Below, one piece after another: positions 45,501-56,690 of a stretch of DNA of 64,000 nucleotides (the first letter of the stretch is position 1; each line of letters begins with the position of its first letter). This stretch comes from Closterium sp. NIES-65. Taxonomy: Eukaryota; Streptophyta; Zygnematophyceae; Desmidiales; Closteriaceae. A model generated the notes under the pieces. It saw only the letters and a program-made list of their open reading frames with translations. It searched no databases and was not told where the DNA came from. Location: the NCBI GenBank assembly GCA_948144175.1, contig CANXME010002190.1, forward strand, positions 1 to 64,000. Direction: 5' to 3'. Made by a program: the position numbers and the translations under genes.

Positions 45501-48500
45501 TGGGGGTGCTGAGCCTGGGGGTGCTGAGCCTGGGGGTGTTGACTCTGGGGGTGCTGAGCCTGGGGGTGCGGACTCTGGGGGTGCTGAGCCTGGGGGTGCG
45601 GACACTTGGGGTGCTGAGCCTGGGGGTGCGGACACTGGGGGTACTGAGCCTGGGGGTGCTGAGCCTGGGGGTGCGGTGACTGGGGGTGCTGAGCCTTGCG
45701 GTGCTGGGCCTGAGGGTGCTACACCTGGACGCGACCTCTCCTCGGAGCAGTTGCGTGAGTGGTACTTACAGTACTGCAGCCTCCGGAGTGTTACCTCTGG
45801 GACCAGGCGCACTACAGGGACTGGGGCTGGTACTTCTCCTCCTAGTCGGGAGCTCCCCTCTCGTGAGCGGATCCGTGAGTGGTACGAGCGCCGTTGCACA
45901 CTTCGGAGTGGTGCGCCTCGTCTCACGGACCCGCCTGCCCCTGGTGCTACGGACCCGGGCGTTGGAGCTGCTGCTGGTGCTGCGGACCCTGGAGTTGGAG
46001 CTGCTGCTGGTGCTGCGGACCCTGGCGTTGGAGCTGCTGCTGGTGCTGCGGACCCGAGGGTTGGAGGTGCTGCTGGTGCTGAGGACCCGGGCGTTGGGGC
46101 TGCGGCTGGTGCTGCGGACCCTGGCGTTGGAGCTGCGGCTGGTGCTGTGGACCCTGGTGTCGGAGTCCCTGCTGGTGCTGAGGACCCGGGCGTTGGAGCT
46201 GTGGCAGGTGCTGTGGACCCTGGTGTTGGAGCCACTGCTGGTGCTGAGGACTCGGGCGTTGGTGCTGAGGCTAGTACTGAGGACCTGGGCGTTGGAGCTG
46301 CTGCTGGTTCTGGTACTGCCGCTGGGGGTACAGGTGCTGTCCCTGCTGTGTCTGGAGTCGCTGCGCGCCCTTAGCCGTACTTCGTTCCGCTCCTTCAGCA
46401 GGTTCTTGGTCTCTCGCCTTCTCCTGGTCCTCCTCCCTTTGCGTGTTCACAGCCTGTCCCGTCACAGTTACAGTTGCAGCAGGCCTCCCCACTACCTGCT
46501 CCTTCTCCTTACACTGGTCCTACTGGCGGTCTTACTGAGCGTCGTGACTCTGCGTCTCGTCCGGCGTCGCCTGTCCGTCCTGCTAGCGCTAGTGCTCGTA
46601 GTTCGCGCCAGCGTCCTCCGCCTGCCCCTGGCACGCACCGGATGTCTCTACGTCCATCTACTGCTCCTCTGCGTGCCCCTTTGCCTTCTCCTCCTGCGTC
46701 CTCTCTTCCTGCTCTCGCCGACCCTGAGTCGGACTCTCTTCGTGCTGCCAGTCCTACTGTCACGCGTCTCCTTGCTACTGTCGTCACTGATCCTTCTTTC
46801 GAGTCTACTGCTGCGTCTGCTCTCGTTACTGAGCTCGTCGACTTTGCTGCTCGCTGTCGCTTAGACTACGTTGCTAGTCTTGTCGCTGAGTCTGAGTCTG
46901 TCTGTCCTCCGTCCGTCGGGGGTGAGTGTGCCCTTGGCACGGACGTCCTTGAGGACAGGCAGGAGGAGTTCCAGTGTCTGGCAGCTGCTTCACCTCATTT
47001 CGTGTCCGTACTGCTTACCCCTGAGGGAGACCCGGATGCACTAGACATCCCGACTCCGCGCTCTTACGCGGAGGCGATAGAGGGTCCCTACTCCTCTCAG
47101 TGGCAGGCAGCTATGGATGCAGAGATGGCTTCCTGGAAGTCCACAGGCACCTACGTTGACGCTGTCCCCCCTCCTGGGGCGAACATCGTCAGTGGCATGT
47201 GGATCTTCAGGGTGAAGCGGCCGCCGGGTTCTCCGCCTGTCTTCAAGGCGCGTTACGTGGCTCGTGGCTTCAGTCAGCGACAGGGAGTTGACTACTTTCA
47301 GACCTTCTCCCCCACCCCGAAGATGACCACTCTTCGGGTACTGCTGCACGTTGCTGCTCAACGGGACTACGAGCTGCACTCTCTCGACTTCAGCACAACT
47401 TTCCTGCAGGGCAGCCTGCACGAGGAGATCTGGCTGCGCCGCCCACCTGGCTTCACTGGGTCTTTCCCTCCTGGTACCCAGTGGAGTCTCCGGCGTCCAG
47501 TCTACGGTCTCCGCCAGGCGCCACGTGAGTGGCACGACACACTGAGGACTACGCTTGCGGCTCTTGGGTTCGCTCTGTCTACTGCCGACCCGTCGCTGTT
47601 TTTGCGCACCGACACCTCTCTGCCGCCGTTCTACATCCTCGTGTACGTCGACGACTTGGTCTTTGCCACAGCTGACACTGCTGGACTCGCCTACGTGAAG
47701 TCCGAGCTGCAGAAGAGACACACGTGCACTGACCTGGGTGAACTGTGCAGCTACCTTGGCTTGCAGATCACCCGGGACAGAGCACAGCGCACCATTACCC
47801 TGACTCAGTCACACATGGTGCAGCAGGTCCTTCAGCGCTTCGGCTTCACGTACTCCTCGCCTCAGGCCACTCCTCTGTCTACTCGCCACTCGCTCTCAGC
47901 TCTGCCTTCGGATGAGTCCGTAGAGTCGAGTGGCCCGTACCCAGAGCTTGTTGGCTGTCTCATGTACCTGATGACCTGCACACGACCTGACCTTGCATAC
48001 CCTCTTAGCATTCTTGCACGCTATGTTGCTCCTGGGAGACACCGACCAGAGCACATGGCTGCAGCGAAGAGGGTGTTGCGCTACTTGTGCAGTACGTCGG
48101 GCATGGGGCTAGTGCTTGGAGGGCGGAGTCCAGTGGTCCTCTCTGGACACGCAGACGCTTCTTGGGCTGACGACCAGGCTACGCAGCGGTCGTCACAGGG
48201 TTACACCTTCAGCCTTGGTTCCGGCTCTGTTTCGTGGCGGGCTACTCGCTCGTCTTCTGTTCTTGGCTCCAGTTGTGAGGCTAAGATCTACGCAGGGGCT
48301 ATGGCTGCTCAGGAGCTTCGCTGGCTCACCTACCTGCTCATCGACCTTGGAGAGCCACCTCGTTCTCCTCCAGTCCTGTACGTCGACAACAAGGCCATGC
48401 TGGCCTTGTGTCGGGAGCAGAGACTGGAGCACAGAACAAAGCACATTGCTCTCCGCTACTTCCTTGCTCGTGAGCTACAGCAGCGTGGTCAGTTGCGACT

Positions 48501-48627
48501 TGCGTACGTGGCCTCTGAGGCCAACACTGCTGATGTCTTCACCAAGGCACTTCCGCCTTGTGATCATCAGCGCTGCTGTACCCAGCTGGGTCTTGTGTCT
48601 GTCTTGCCTCACTTGCTCTTCTCTTGA
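42513..48627 (+). pseudogene. Copia gag-pol of element A (frameshift and two stops)
   Basis: Gag (MASPPVLAFDTKGRPVKFDT) runs from 42513 and ends in a Gly-rich tail. At a run of 14 G at 43588-43601 the frame shifts to the one that carries a CGGPHATQCC finger-like motif, protease (LDSGAS at about 44008), GAG-pre-integrase HHCC (WHHRLGHPS...CLPC), integrase (HMDVWGP, LHSDRGGEF, NGVAERRIG), repeat-rich hinge, RT (YVDD at 47644-47655) and RNase H to TGA at 48627. In-frame TAG codons lie at 45268-45270 and 46372-46374. The last 717 codons (46474-48627) are open. The 3' half belongs to the element B family. Confidence 0.85.
45490..46330 (+). repeat. Two coding minisatellites in the hinge of element A
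   Basis: At 45490-45720 a 15-bp unit GGTGCTGAGCCTGGG (GAEPG/GADSG) repeats about 15 times. At 45945-46310 a roughly 33-bp unit encodes GVGAAAGAADP. Both lie between integrase and RT. Confidence 0.85.
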
Positions 48628-48971
48628 CCCTCTTTGTACTGTTACATATATATATCACCGCTCTTGCTTGTTTAGTCTTATATATATATCTGTACTCCTG
48701 CATGTGAACTGGCCTTGTGGCCTTGCACTTGTGCTTGGATTGTGTGGTGACGTTGTGATCCACCCTGAGCTTGCTTTGTTTTGCTTTACTTGACTGGTCT
48801 TGTGACCCCTAGTTCTCCCCCACTTCGCCTATGGGGGTGTGTCAGAACATTATAGCTTATGCTGTTGTGTAGGCTATAGTGGGGTATCCCATAGGGGGTA
48901 CAACCTATTTAGGGTTTCCTATATGTACCCACTTCATTCATAGTTGATGCATTCTCGTTCTCATTTTCACA

Positions 48972-49084
48972 ATTCACGCCATCGATCGGGCTCGGATGAA
49001 TAAGGAGGGTACAGCGACGGATTGCCCAGTACTGATCTACGGGAAGATACAGGGAGCAGCAGTGAAGATAGAGACCGTTGAAGA
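48972..49084 (+). pseudogene. Inverted Ty3/gypsy fragment continuing the gag-protease frame
   Basis: On the plus strand the 113 bp read IHAIDRARMNKEGTATDCPV, then LIYGKIQGAAVKIETVE, resembling the start of a gypsy protease domain. The flanking gypsy pieces are on the minus strand, so this piece is inverted. It starts right after the 3' LTR of element A with ATTCA and joins element B internal sequence at 49085. The frame matches the gypsy gag frame interrupted at 60401. Confidence 0.75.
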
Positions 49085-52000
49085 CCAGTCAAGGAAAGCA
49101 AAGCAAAGCAAGCTCAGGGTGGATCACAAAGCCACCACACAGTCTGAGCACAAGGTCAAGGCCACAAGGCCAGTTCACAAGCAAGAGTACACACATATAT
49201 ATATAAAGCTAGACAAGCAAGAGCAGGTATACATATATGTGAGAGTACAAGCAGGGTCAAGAGGAGAGCAAGTGAGGCAAGACGGGCACAAGACCCAGCT
49301 GAGTGCAGAAGCGCTGATGATCACAAGGCGCAAGTGCCTTGGTGAAGACATCAGCAGTGTTGGCCTCAGAGGCCACGTACGCAAGCCGCAACTGTCCACG
49401 CTGCTGTAGCTCACGAGCAAGGAAGTAGCGGAGAGCAATGTGCTTCGTTCTGTGCTCCAGTCGCTACTCTCGACACAAGGCCAGCATGGCCTTGTTGTCT
49501 ACGTACAGGACTGGAGGAGAACGAGGCGGCTCTCCAAGGTCGGTCAGCAGGTAGGTGAGCCAGCGAAGCTCCTGTGCAGCCATGGCCCCGGCGTAGATCT
49601 CAGCCTCACAACTGGAGCCGAGAACAGAAGACGAGCGAGTAGCCCGCCACGAAACAGAGCCGGAACCAAGGATGAAGGTGTAACCCTGTGACGACCGCTG
49701 CGTAGCCTGGTCGTCAGCCCAAGAAGGGTCCGCGTGCCCAGTAAGGACCACTGGACTCCGCCCTCCAAGCACTAGCCCCATGCCCGACGTACTGCACAAG
49801 TAGCGCAACACCCTCTTCGCTGCAGCCATGTGCTCTGGTCGGTGTCTCCCAGGAGCAACATAGCGTGCGAGAATGCTAAGAGGGTATGCAAGGTCAGGAC
49901 GTGTGCAGGTCATCAGGTACATGAGGCAGCCAACAAGCTCTGGGTACGGGCCACTCGACTCTACGGACTCATCCGAAGGCAGAGCTGAGAGCGAGTGGCA
50001 AGTAGGCAGAGGAGTGGCCTGAGGCGAGGAGTACGTGAAGCCGAAGCGCTGAAGGACCTGCTGCACCATGTGTGACTGAGTCAGGGTAATGGTGCGGCGT
50101 GCTCTGTCCCGGGTGATCTGCAAGCCAAGGTAGCTGCGCAGTTCACCCAGGTCTGTTCACGTGTGTCTCTTCTGCAGCTCGGACTTCACGTAGGCGAGTC
50201 CAGCAGTGTCAGCTGTGGCGAAGACCAAGTCGTCGACGTACACGAGGATGTAGAACGGCGGCAGAGAGGTGTCGGTGCGCAGAAACAGCGACGGGTCAGC
50301 AGTAGAAGGAGCAAACCCAAGAGCCGCAAGCGTAGTCCTCAGTGTGTCGTGCCACTCACGTGGCGCCTGGCGGAGACCGAAGACTGGACGCCGGAGACTC
50401 CACTGGGTACCAGGAGGGAAAGACCCAGTGAAGCCAGGTGGGCGACGCAGCCAGATCTCCTCGTGCACGCTGCCCTGCAAGAGAGCTGTGCTGAAGTCGA
50501 GAGAGTGCAGCTCGTAATCACGGTGAGCAGCAACGTGCAGCAGTACCCGAAGAGTGGTCATCTTCGGGGTGGGGGAGAAGGTCTGAAAGTAGTCAACTCC
50601 CTGCCGCTGACTGAAGCCACGAGCCACGTAACGCGCCTTGAAGACAGGCGGAGAACCCGGCGGCCGCTTCACCCTGAAGTTCCACATGCCACTGACGATG
50701 TTCGTCCCAGGAGGGGGGACAGCGTCAACGTAGGTGCCTGTGGACTTCCAGGAAGCCATCTCTGCATCCATAGCTGCCTGCCACTAAGAGGAGTAGGGAC
50801 CCTCTATCGCCTCCGCGTAGGAGCGCAGAGTCGGGATGTCAAGTGCATCCGGGTCTCCCTCACGGGTAAGCAGTACGGACACGAGATGAGGTGAAGCAGC
50901 TGCCAGACACTGGAACTCCTCCTGCCTGTCCTCAAGGACGTCCGTGCCAAGGGCACACTCACCCCCGACGGACGGAGGACAGACAAACTCAGACTCAGCG
51001 ACAAGACTCGCAGCGTAGTCTAAGCGACAACGAACAGCAAAGTCGACGAGCTCAGCAACTAGAGCAGACGCAGCAGTAGACTCAAAAGAAGGGTCAGTGA
51101 CGACAGTAGCAAGGAGACGCGTGACAGTAGGACTGGCAGCACGAAGAGAGTCCAACTCCGGGTCGGGAAGAGCAGGAAGAGAGGACTCAGGAGGAGAAGG
51201 CAAAGGGGCACGCAGAGGAGCAGTGGACGGACGCAGAGACATCCGGTGCGTACCAGGGATAGGAGGAGGACGCTCACGCGAACTACGACCACTAGCGCGA
51301 GCAGGACGGACAGGCTACGTAGGGCGAGACGCAGGCTCACGACGCTCAGCAAGACCTCCAGTAGGACAGTTGTAGGGAGAAGGAGCAGGCAAAGGGGAGG
51401 TAGGCTGCAGCTGAAACTGTGGCTGGACAGGCTGCGGACACTCTAAGGGAGGAGGAGTACCAGCAGAAGGTGGAAGACCAAGAACCTGCTGCAGGAGTGG
51501 AACGAAGTACGGTCGAGGCCGCGTGGCAACGCCAGAAGCAGCAGGGACAGCACCAGTACCCTCAGTAGGAGCACCCGCTCCAGCAGCACCTCCAGCAGCT
51601 CCAGAACCTCCAGCAGCACCAGGAGCACCTCCAGCAGGACCGCCAGCGGCAGTCTCAGCGCCAACACCCGCAGCAGCACCAGCTCCAGTCGAACCCGCAG
51701 GCCCAGCAGCTCCAGTACTACCAGTACGAGCACCTCCGGGACTCGCGATCGCAACACCCTCAGGAGCCGAAGAACCTCGAGCACCAGCAGCACGATGCCA
51801 GCGCCGGGCAAACCACTCGCGCAGATCCTGTGGAGAGAGTGGCTCCCGGCGAGACGAAGCACCCGGAGAACCTCCAGGTGGAGCACCTCCACACGCAGTA
51901 CCCCCAGGCGTAGCACCCCCAGGCTCAGCACCCCCCGGCTCAGTAAGCCCTGGCACAGCACCCCCAGGCTCAGCATCCCCAGACGTAGTACCCCCAGGCT

Positions 52001-53409
52001 CAGCACCCCCAGGCTCAACACCCCTAGACGCAGCACCCCCAGGCCCCGCACCCCCAGGTCCAGCAGCCCCAGGCTCAACACCCCAAGCGGCAGCACCCTC
52101 AGCAGCACTAGAGTCACCAGTGACCTCGACAGGCTCGACTGCGTCTACCTGGGACACACCTGAAGGGGCAGGACCCTGAGGGGGCAGGGGGTCTACCTGA
52201 GGGGGACCTGGTACCAGGAAGAGTGGGGGTGGGGGGAGGGACGGAGTGCGGTAGGGGAAAAGGCAGTAGTAGGGGACCGACTCGTCAAACGTGACGTCCT
52301 GGGAGGAGAGAACACGGAGAGAGGCGGGGTGGTAGAACTGCCACCCAGGCGCGTCAGGGGGGAACCCGAGGAAGACGCAAGGAGCAGCACGAGGGGACAG
52401 CTTGTCCGCAGACAAGTCGCGGACAAACGCCCGAGATCCCCAGACCCGGAACGCCGACGCATCGCCAACCTTCTCCGTCCACAGCAGGGCTGGGGAGGTC
52501 TCCGGCCTGGAGACCCTGGGGTGGAGGTTGAGCTGATGCGCCGCGTACCTGACCGCAAACGGCCACAGAAAATGGGGGGCAGACGCATGCATCATAGACG
52601 TACGAGCGACGTCCATGACCATGCCAATGCGGCGCTCAGCAATCCCATTTTGCTGCGGTGAGTCCGGAAGCGTGAAGGTCTGACGGATGCCTCGTGCACG
52701 ACAGAAGGCTCGCAGAAGGCCAGAGGAAAACTCTCCGCCTCTGTCCGAGTGCAGACGCAAAACAGGAAAGTCCGAGCCAAAGCGCTGCCTAAGCTGAAGA
52801 CGAGCTGTGCGGATCCAGTCGATCAACACCTCAGTGACATCACCCTTGCTGCGCAAGGGGAAGACTGTGGTGTAACGCGAGTAGTCGTCAACAACGAGCA
52901 GAAAGTAGCGCTCGTGACCCTTGTGATAATTGAAACGAGAATGAGTGAACTATGAAATGAAGTGAGTACAAATATGAAACCCTAATTGGTTGTACCCCCT
53001 ATGGGATACCCCACTTTAGCCTACACAACAGCATAAGGTATAATGTTCTGACACACCCCCATAGGCAAAGTGGGGGAGAACAAGGGGTCACAAGACCAGT
53101 CAAGCAAAGCAAAGCAAAGCAAGCTTAGGGTGGATCACAAAGTCACCACACAGTCCGAGCACAGGGTCAAGGCCACACGGCCAGTTCACATGCAAGAGTA
53201 GACACATATATATAAAGCTAGACAAGCAAGAGCAGGTATATATATATGTGAGAGTACAAGCAAGGTCAAGAGGAGAGCAAGTGAGGCAAGACGGGCACAA
53301 GACCCAGCTGAGTGCAGAAGCGCTGATGATCACAAGGCGCAAGTGCCTTGGTGAAGACATCAGCAGTGTTGGCCTCAGAGGCCACGTACGCAAGCCACAA
53401 CTGTCCACG

Positions 53410-56400
53410 CTACTGTAGCTCACGAGCAAGGAAGTAGCGGAGAGCAATGTGCTTTGTTCTGTGCTCCAATCGCTGCTCTCGACACAAGGCCAGCATGGCC
53501 TTGTTGTCTACGTACAGGACTGGAGGAGAACGAGGCGGCTCTCCAAGGTCGGTCAGCAGGTAGGTGAGCCAGCGAAGCTCCTGTGCAGCCATGGCCCCGG
53601 CGTAGATCTCAGCCTCACAACTGGAGCCAAGAACAGAAGACGAGCGAGTAGCCCGCCACGAAACAGAGCCGGAACCAAGGCTGAAGGTGTAGCCCTGTGA
53701 CGACCGCTGCGTAGCCTGGTCGTCAGCCCAAGAAGCGTCCGCGTGCCTAGTGAGGACCACTGGACTCCGCCCTCCAAGCACTAGCCCCATGCCCGACGTA
53801 CTGCACACGTAGCGCAACACCCTCTTCGCTGCAGCCATGTGCTCTGGTCGGTGTCTCCCAGGAGCAACATAGCGTGCGAGAATGCTAAGAGGGTATGCAA
53901 GGTCAGGTCGTGTGCAGGTCATCAGGTACATGAGGCAGCCAACAAGCTCTGGGTACGGGCCACTCGACTCTACGGACTCATCCGAAGGCAGAGCTGAGAG
54001 CGAGTGGCGAGTAGACAGAGGAGTGGCCTGAGGCGAGGAGTACGTGAAGCCGAAGCGCTGAAGGACCTGCTGCACCATGTGTGACTGAGTCACGGTAATG
54101 GTGCGGCGTGCTCTGTCCCGGGTGATCTGCAAGCCAAGGTAGCTGCGCAGTTCACCCAGGTCTGTGCACGTGTGTCTCTTCTGCAGCTCGGACTTCACGT
54201 AGGCGAGTCCAGCAGTGTCAGCTGTGGCAAAGACCAAGTCGTTGACGTACACGAGGATGTAGAACGGCGGCAGAGAGGTGTCGGTGCGCAGAAACAGCGA
54301 CGGGTCGGCAGTAGAAGGAGCAAACCCAAGAGCCGCAAGCGTAGTCCTCAGTGTGTCGTGCCACTCACGTGGCGCCTGGCGGAGACCGTAGACTGGACGC
54401 CGTAGACTCCACTAGGTACCAGGAGGGAAAGACCCAGTGAAGCCAGGTGGGCGACGCAGCCATATCTCCTCGTGCAGGCTGCCCTGCAAGAAAGCTGTGC
54501 TTAAGTCAAGAGAGTGCAGCTCGTAGTCACGGTGAGCAGCAACGTGCAGCAGTACCCAAAGAGTGGTCATCTTTGGGGTGGGGGAGAAGGTATGAAAGTA
54601 GTCAACTCCCTGCTGCTGACTGAAGCCACGAGCCACGTAAGGCGCCTTGAAGACAGGCGGAGAACCCGGCGGCCGCTTCACCCTGAAGATCCACATGCCA
54701 CTGACGATGTTCGCCCCAGGAGGGGGGACAGCGTCAACGTAGGTGCATGTGGACTTCCAGGAAGCCATCTCTGCATCCATAGTTGCCTGCCACTGAGAGG
54801 AGTAGGGACCCTCTATCGCCTCCGCGTAAGAGCGCGGAGTCGGGATGTCAAGTGCATCCGGGTCTCCCTCACGGGTAAGCAGTACGGACACGAGATGAGG
54901 TGAAGCAGCTGCCAGACACTGGAACTCCTCCTGCCTGTCCTCAAGGACGTCCGTGCCAAGGGCACACTCACCCTCGACGGACGGAGGACAGACAGACTCA
55001 GACTCAGCGACAAGACTAGCAGCGTAGTCTAAGCGACAGCAAGCAGCAAAGTCGAGGAGCTCAGTAACGAGAGCAGACGCAGCAGTAGACTCGAAAGAAG
55101 GGTCAGTGACAACAGTAGCAAGGAGACGTGTGACAGTAGGACTGGCAGCACGAAGAGAGTCCGACTCCGGGTCGGGAAGAGCAGGAAGAGAGGACTCAGG
55201 AGGAGAAGGCAAAGGGGCACGCAGAGGAGCAGTGGACGGACGCAGAGACATCCGGTGCGTGCGAGGGACAGGAGGAGGACGCTGGCGCGAACCGCGACCA
55301 CTAGTGCGAGTAGCACGGACAGGCGACGCAGGGCGAGACGCAGGCTCACGACGCTCAGCCAGACCTCGAGTAGGACCAGTGTAGGGAGAAGGAGCAGGCA
55401 AAGGGGAGGTAGGCTGCAACTGTAGCTGGGACGGGACAGGTTGTGGACACTCTAAGGGAGGAGGAGGACCAGTAGAAGGTGGAAGACCAAGAACCTGCTG
55501 CAGGAGTGGAACGAAGTACGGTCGAGGCTGCGTGGCGACGCCAGAAGCAGCAGGGACAGCACCAGAACCCTCAGCGGGAGCACCTGCTCCAGCAGCACCA
55601 CCAGTAGCTCCAGAACCTCCAGCAGCACAAGGAGCACCCCCAGCAAGACCGCCAGCGGTAGTCTCAGCGCCAACACCCTCAGCAGCACCAGCTCCAGTCG
55701 ACCCCGCAGGTCCAGCAGCTCCAGTGCTCCCAGTACGAGCACCTCCGGGACCTGCGACAGCAGCACCCTCAGTAGCCGACGAAACTCCAGCACCAGCAGC
55801 ACGGCTCCAGCGCCGGGCAAACCACTCGCGCAGCTCATGTGGAGAGACTGGCTCCCGGCGAGACGTAGCACCCGGAGAACCTCCAGGCGGAGCACCTCCA
55901 GTAGGAGCACCCGCTCCAGCAGCACCTCCAGGAGCTCCAGAACCTCCAGCAGCAACAGGAGCACCCTCAGCAAGACCGCCAGTGGTAGTCTCAGCGCCAA
56001 CACCCTCAGCAGCACCAGCTCCAGCCGAACCTGCAGGCCCAGCAGCTCCAGTACTCCCAGGACAAGCACCTCCGGGACCCGTTTCTGCTGGCCCCATCGC
56101 CGCCCCACCCGGCCCCGCCGCTGTCCCCAGGCGGCGCGGTGGTGACAGCGGGGCCGCCTGGGGACAGCGGCGGGGCCGGATGGAGCGGCGACGGGGCCAG
56201 CAGAAGCGGGGCCGGGTCGGTGCAGGGCTGCGGGGCCGCAAGGGAGGTGGCGGGGCCGCGGAGGAGAATGGCGGCAGGGGCCGCGACGAAGGGCGGCAGG
56301 GGTCGCGACAAAGGGCGGCAGGGGCCGCGACGAAGGGCGGCAGGGGCCGCAACGAAGGGCGGGGCCGCGACAAGAGTGGCGGGGCCGCGACGAGAGATGG

Positions 56401-56685
56401 CGGGGCCGCGACGAGAGGTGGCGGGGCCGCGACGAGGGGCGGGGCCGCGACGTAGGGCGGGGCCGCGACGTAGGGCGGGGCCGCGACAAGGGGCGGGGCC
56501 GCGACGTAGGGCGGGGCCGCGACGTAGGGCGGGGCCGCGACAAGGGGCGGGGCCGCGACGTAGGGCGGGGCCGCGACGTAGGGCGGGGCCGCAACAAGGG
56601 GTGGGGCCGCGACGTAGGGCGGGGCCGCGACAAGGGGCGGGGCCGCGACGTAGGGCGGGGCCGCGACGTAGGGCGGGGCGGCCAA
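53410..56685 (-). pseudogene. Element C open frames: repeat-hinge-RT and RNase H, RT active site mutated
   Basis: A 757-codon frame (56685-54412) starts in the leader repeat (AAPPYVAAPPLV units), passes through the Ala/Gly-rich hinge (GPRPYFVPLLQQVLGLPPS-like) and into RT up to PPGT, where CAG has become TAG. RT then continues, but the catalytic YVDD is YVND (54249-54238). RNase H follows to 53410, ending in another TAG. The protein could not be an active RT. Confidence 0.85.
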
Positions 56686-56690
56686 CGGCG
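56440..56690 (-). repeat. 18-bp leader minisatellite of element C
   Basis: About 13 units of GGGCGGGGCCGCGACGTA, or a CAAGGG variant, are very homogeneous, so they expanded recently. Diverged longer units continue to about 56255. On the minus strand the units stay open in frame as AAPPYV. Confidence 0.9.

Larger units (their letters stand above)
41668..48971 (+). mobile_element. Ty1/copia element A (chimera of two elements)
   Basis: The 5' LTR 41668-41794 (127 bp, TGTCAAAC...CAACA) is of the same family as element D. The 3' LTR 48840-48971 (132 bp, TGTCAGAAC...TTTCACA) is of the element B family and differs from the B 5' LTR at only 2 positions. Flanks are CGATG on the left and ATTCA on the right, not a target duplication. 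A tRNA-Met-type primer site, TGGTATAGAGCAGGTCC, follows the 5' LTR. The chimera is best explained by recombination with element B. Confidence 0.9.

Noticed and set aside
41668-48971. Element A as one simple insertion
   Set aside because: Its two LTRs are from different families and its flanks do not match, so it cannot be a single unrearranged insertion.
48997-49001. TGAAT at 48997 as the left target duplication of element B (matching 60401-60405)
   Set aside because: The sequence next to it is gypsy protease frame, not an LTR end; the ATTCA directly after the element A LTR is the better partner.
54412-56685. 757-codon protein in element C as a host gene
   Set aside because: Its C-terminal half is a copia hinge and RT, and its N-terminal half is the leader minisatellite.
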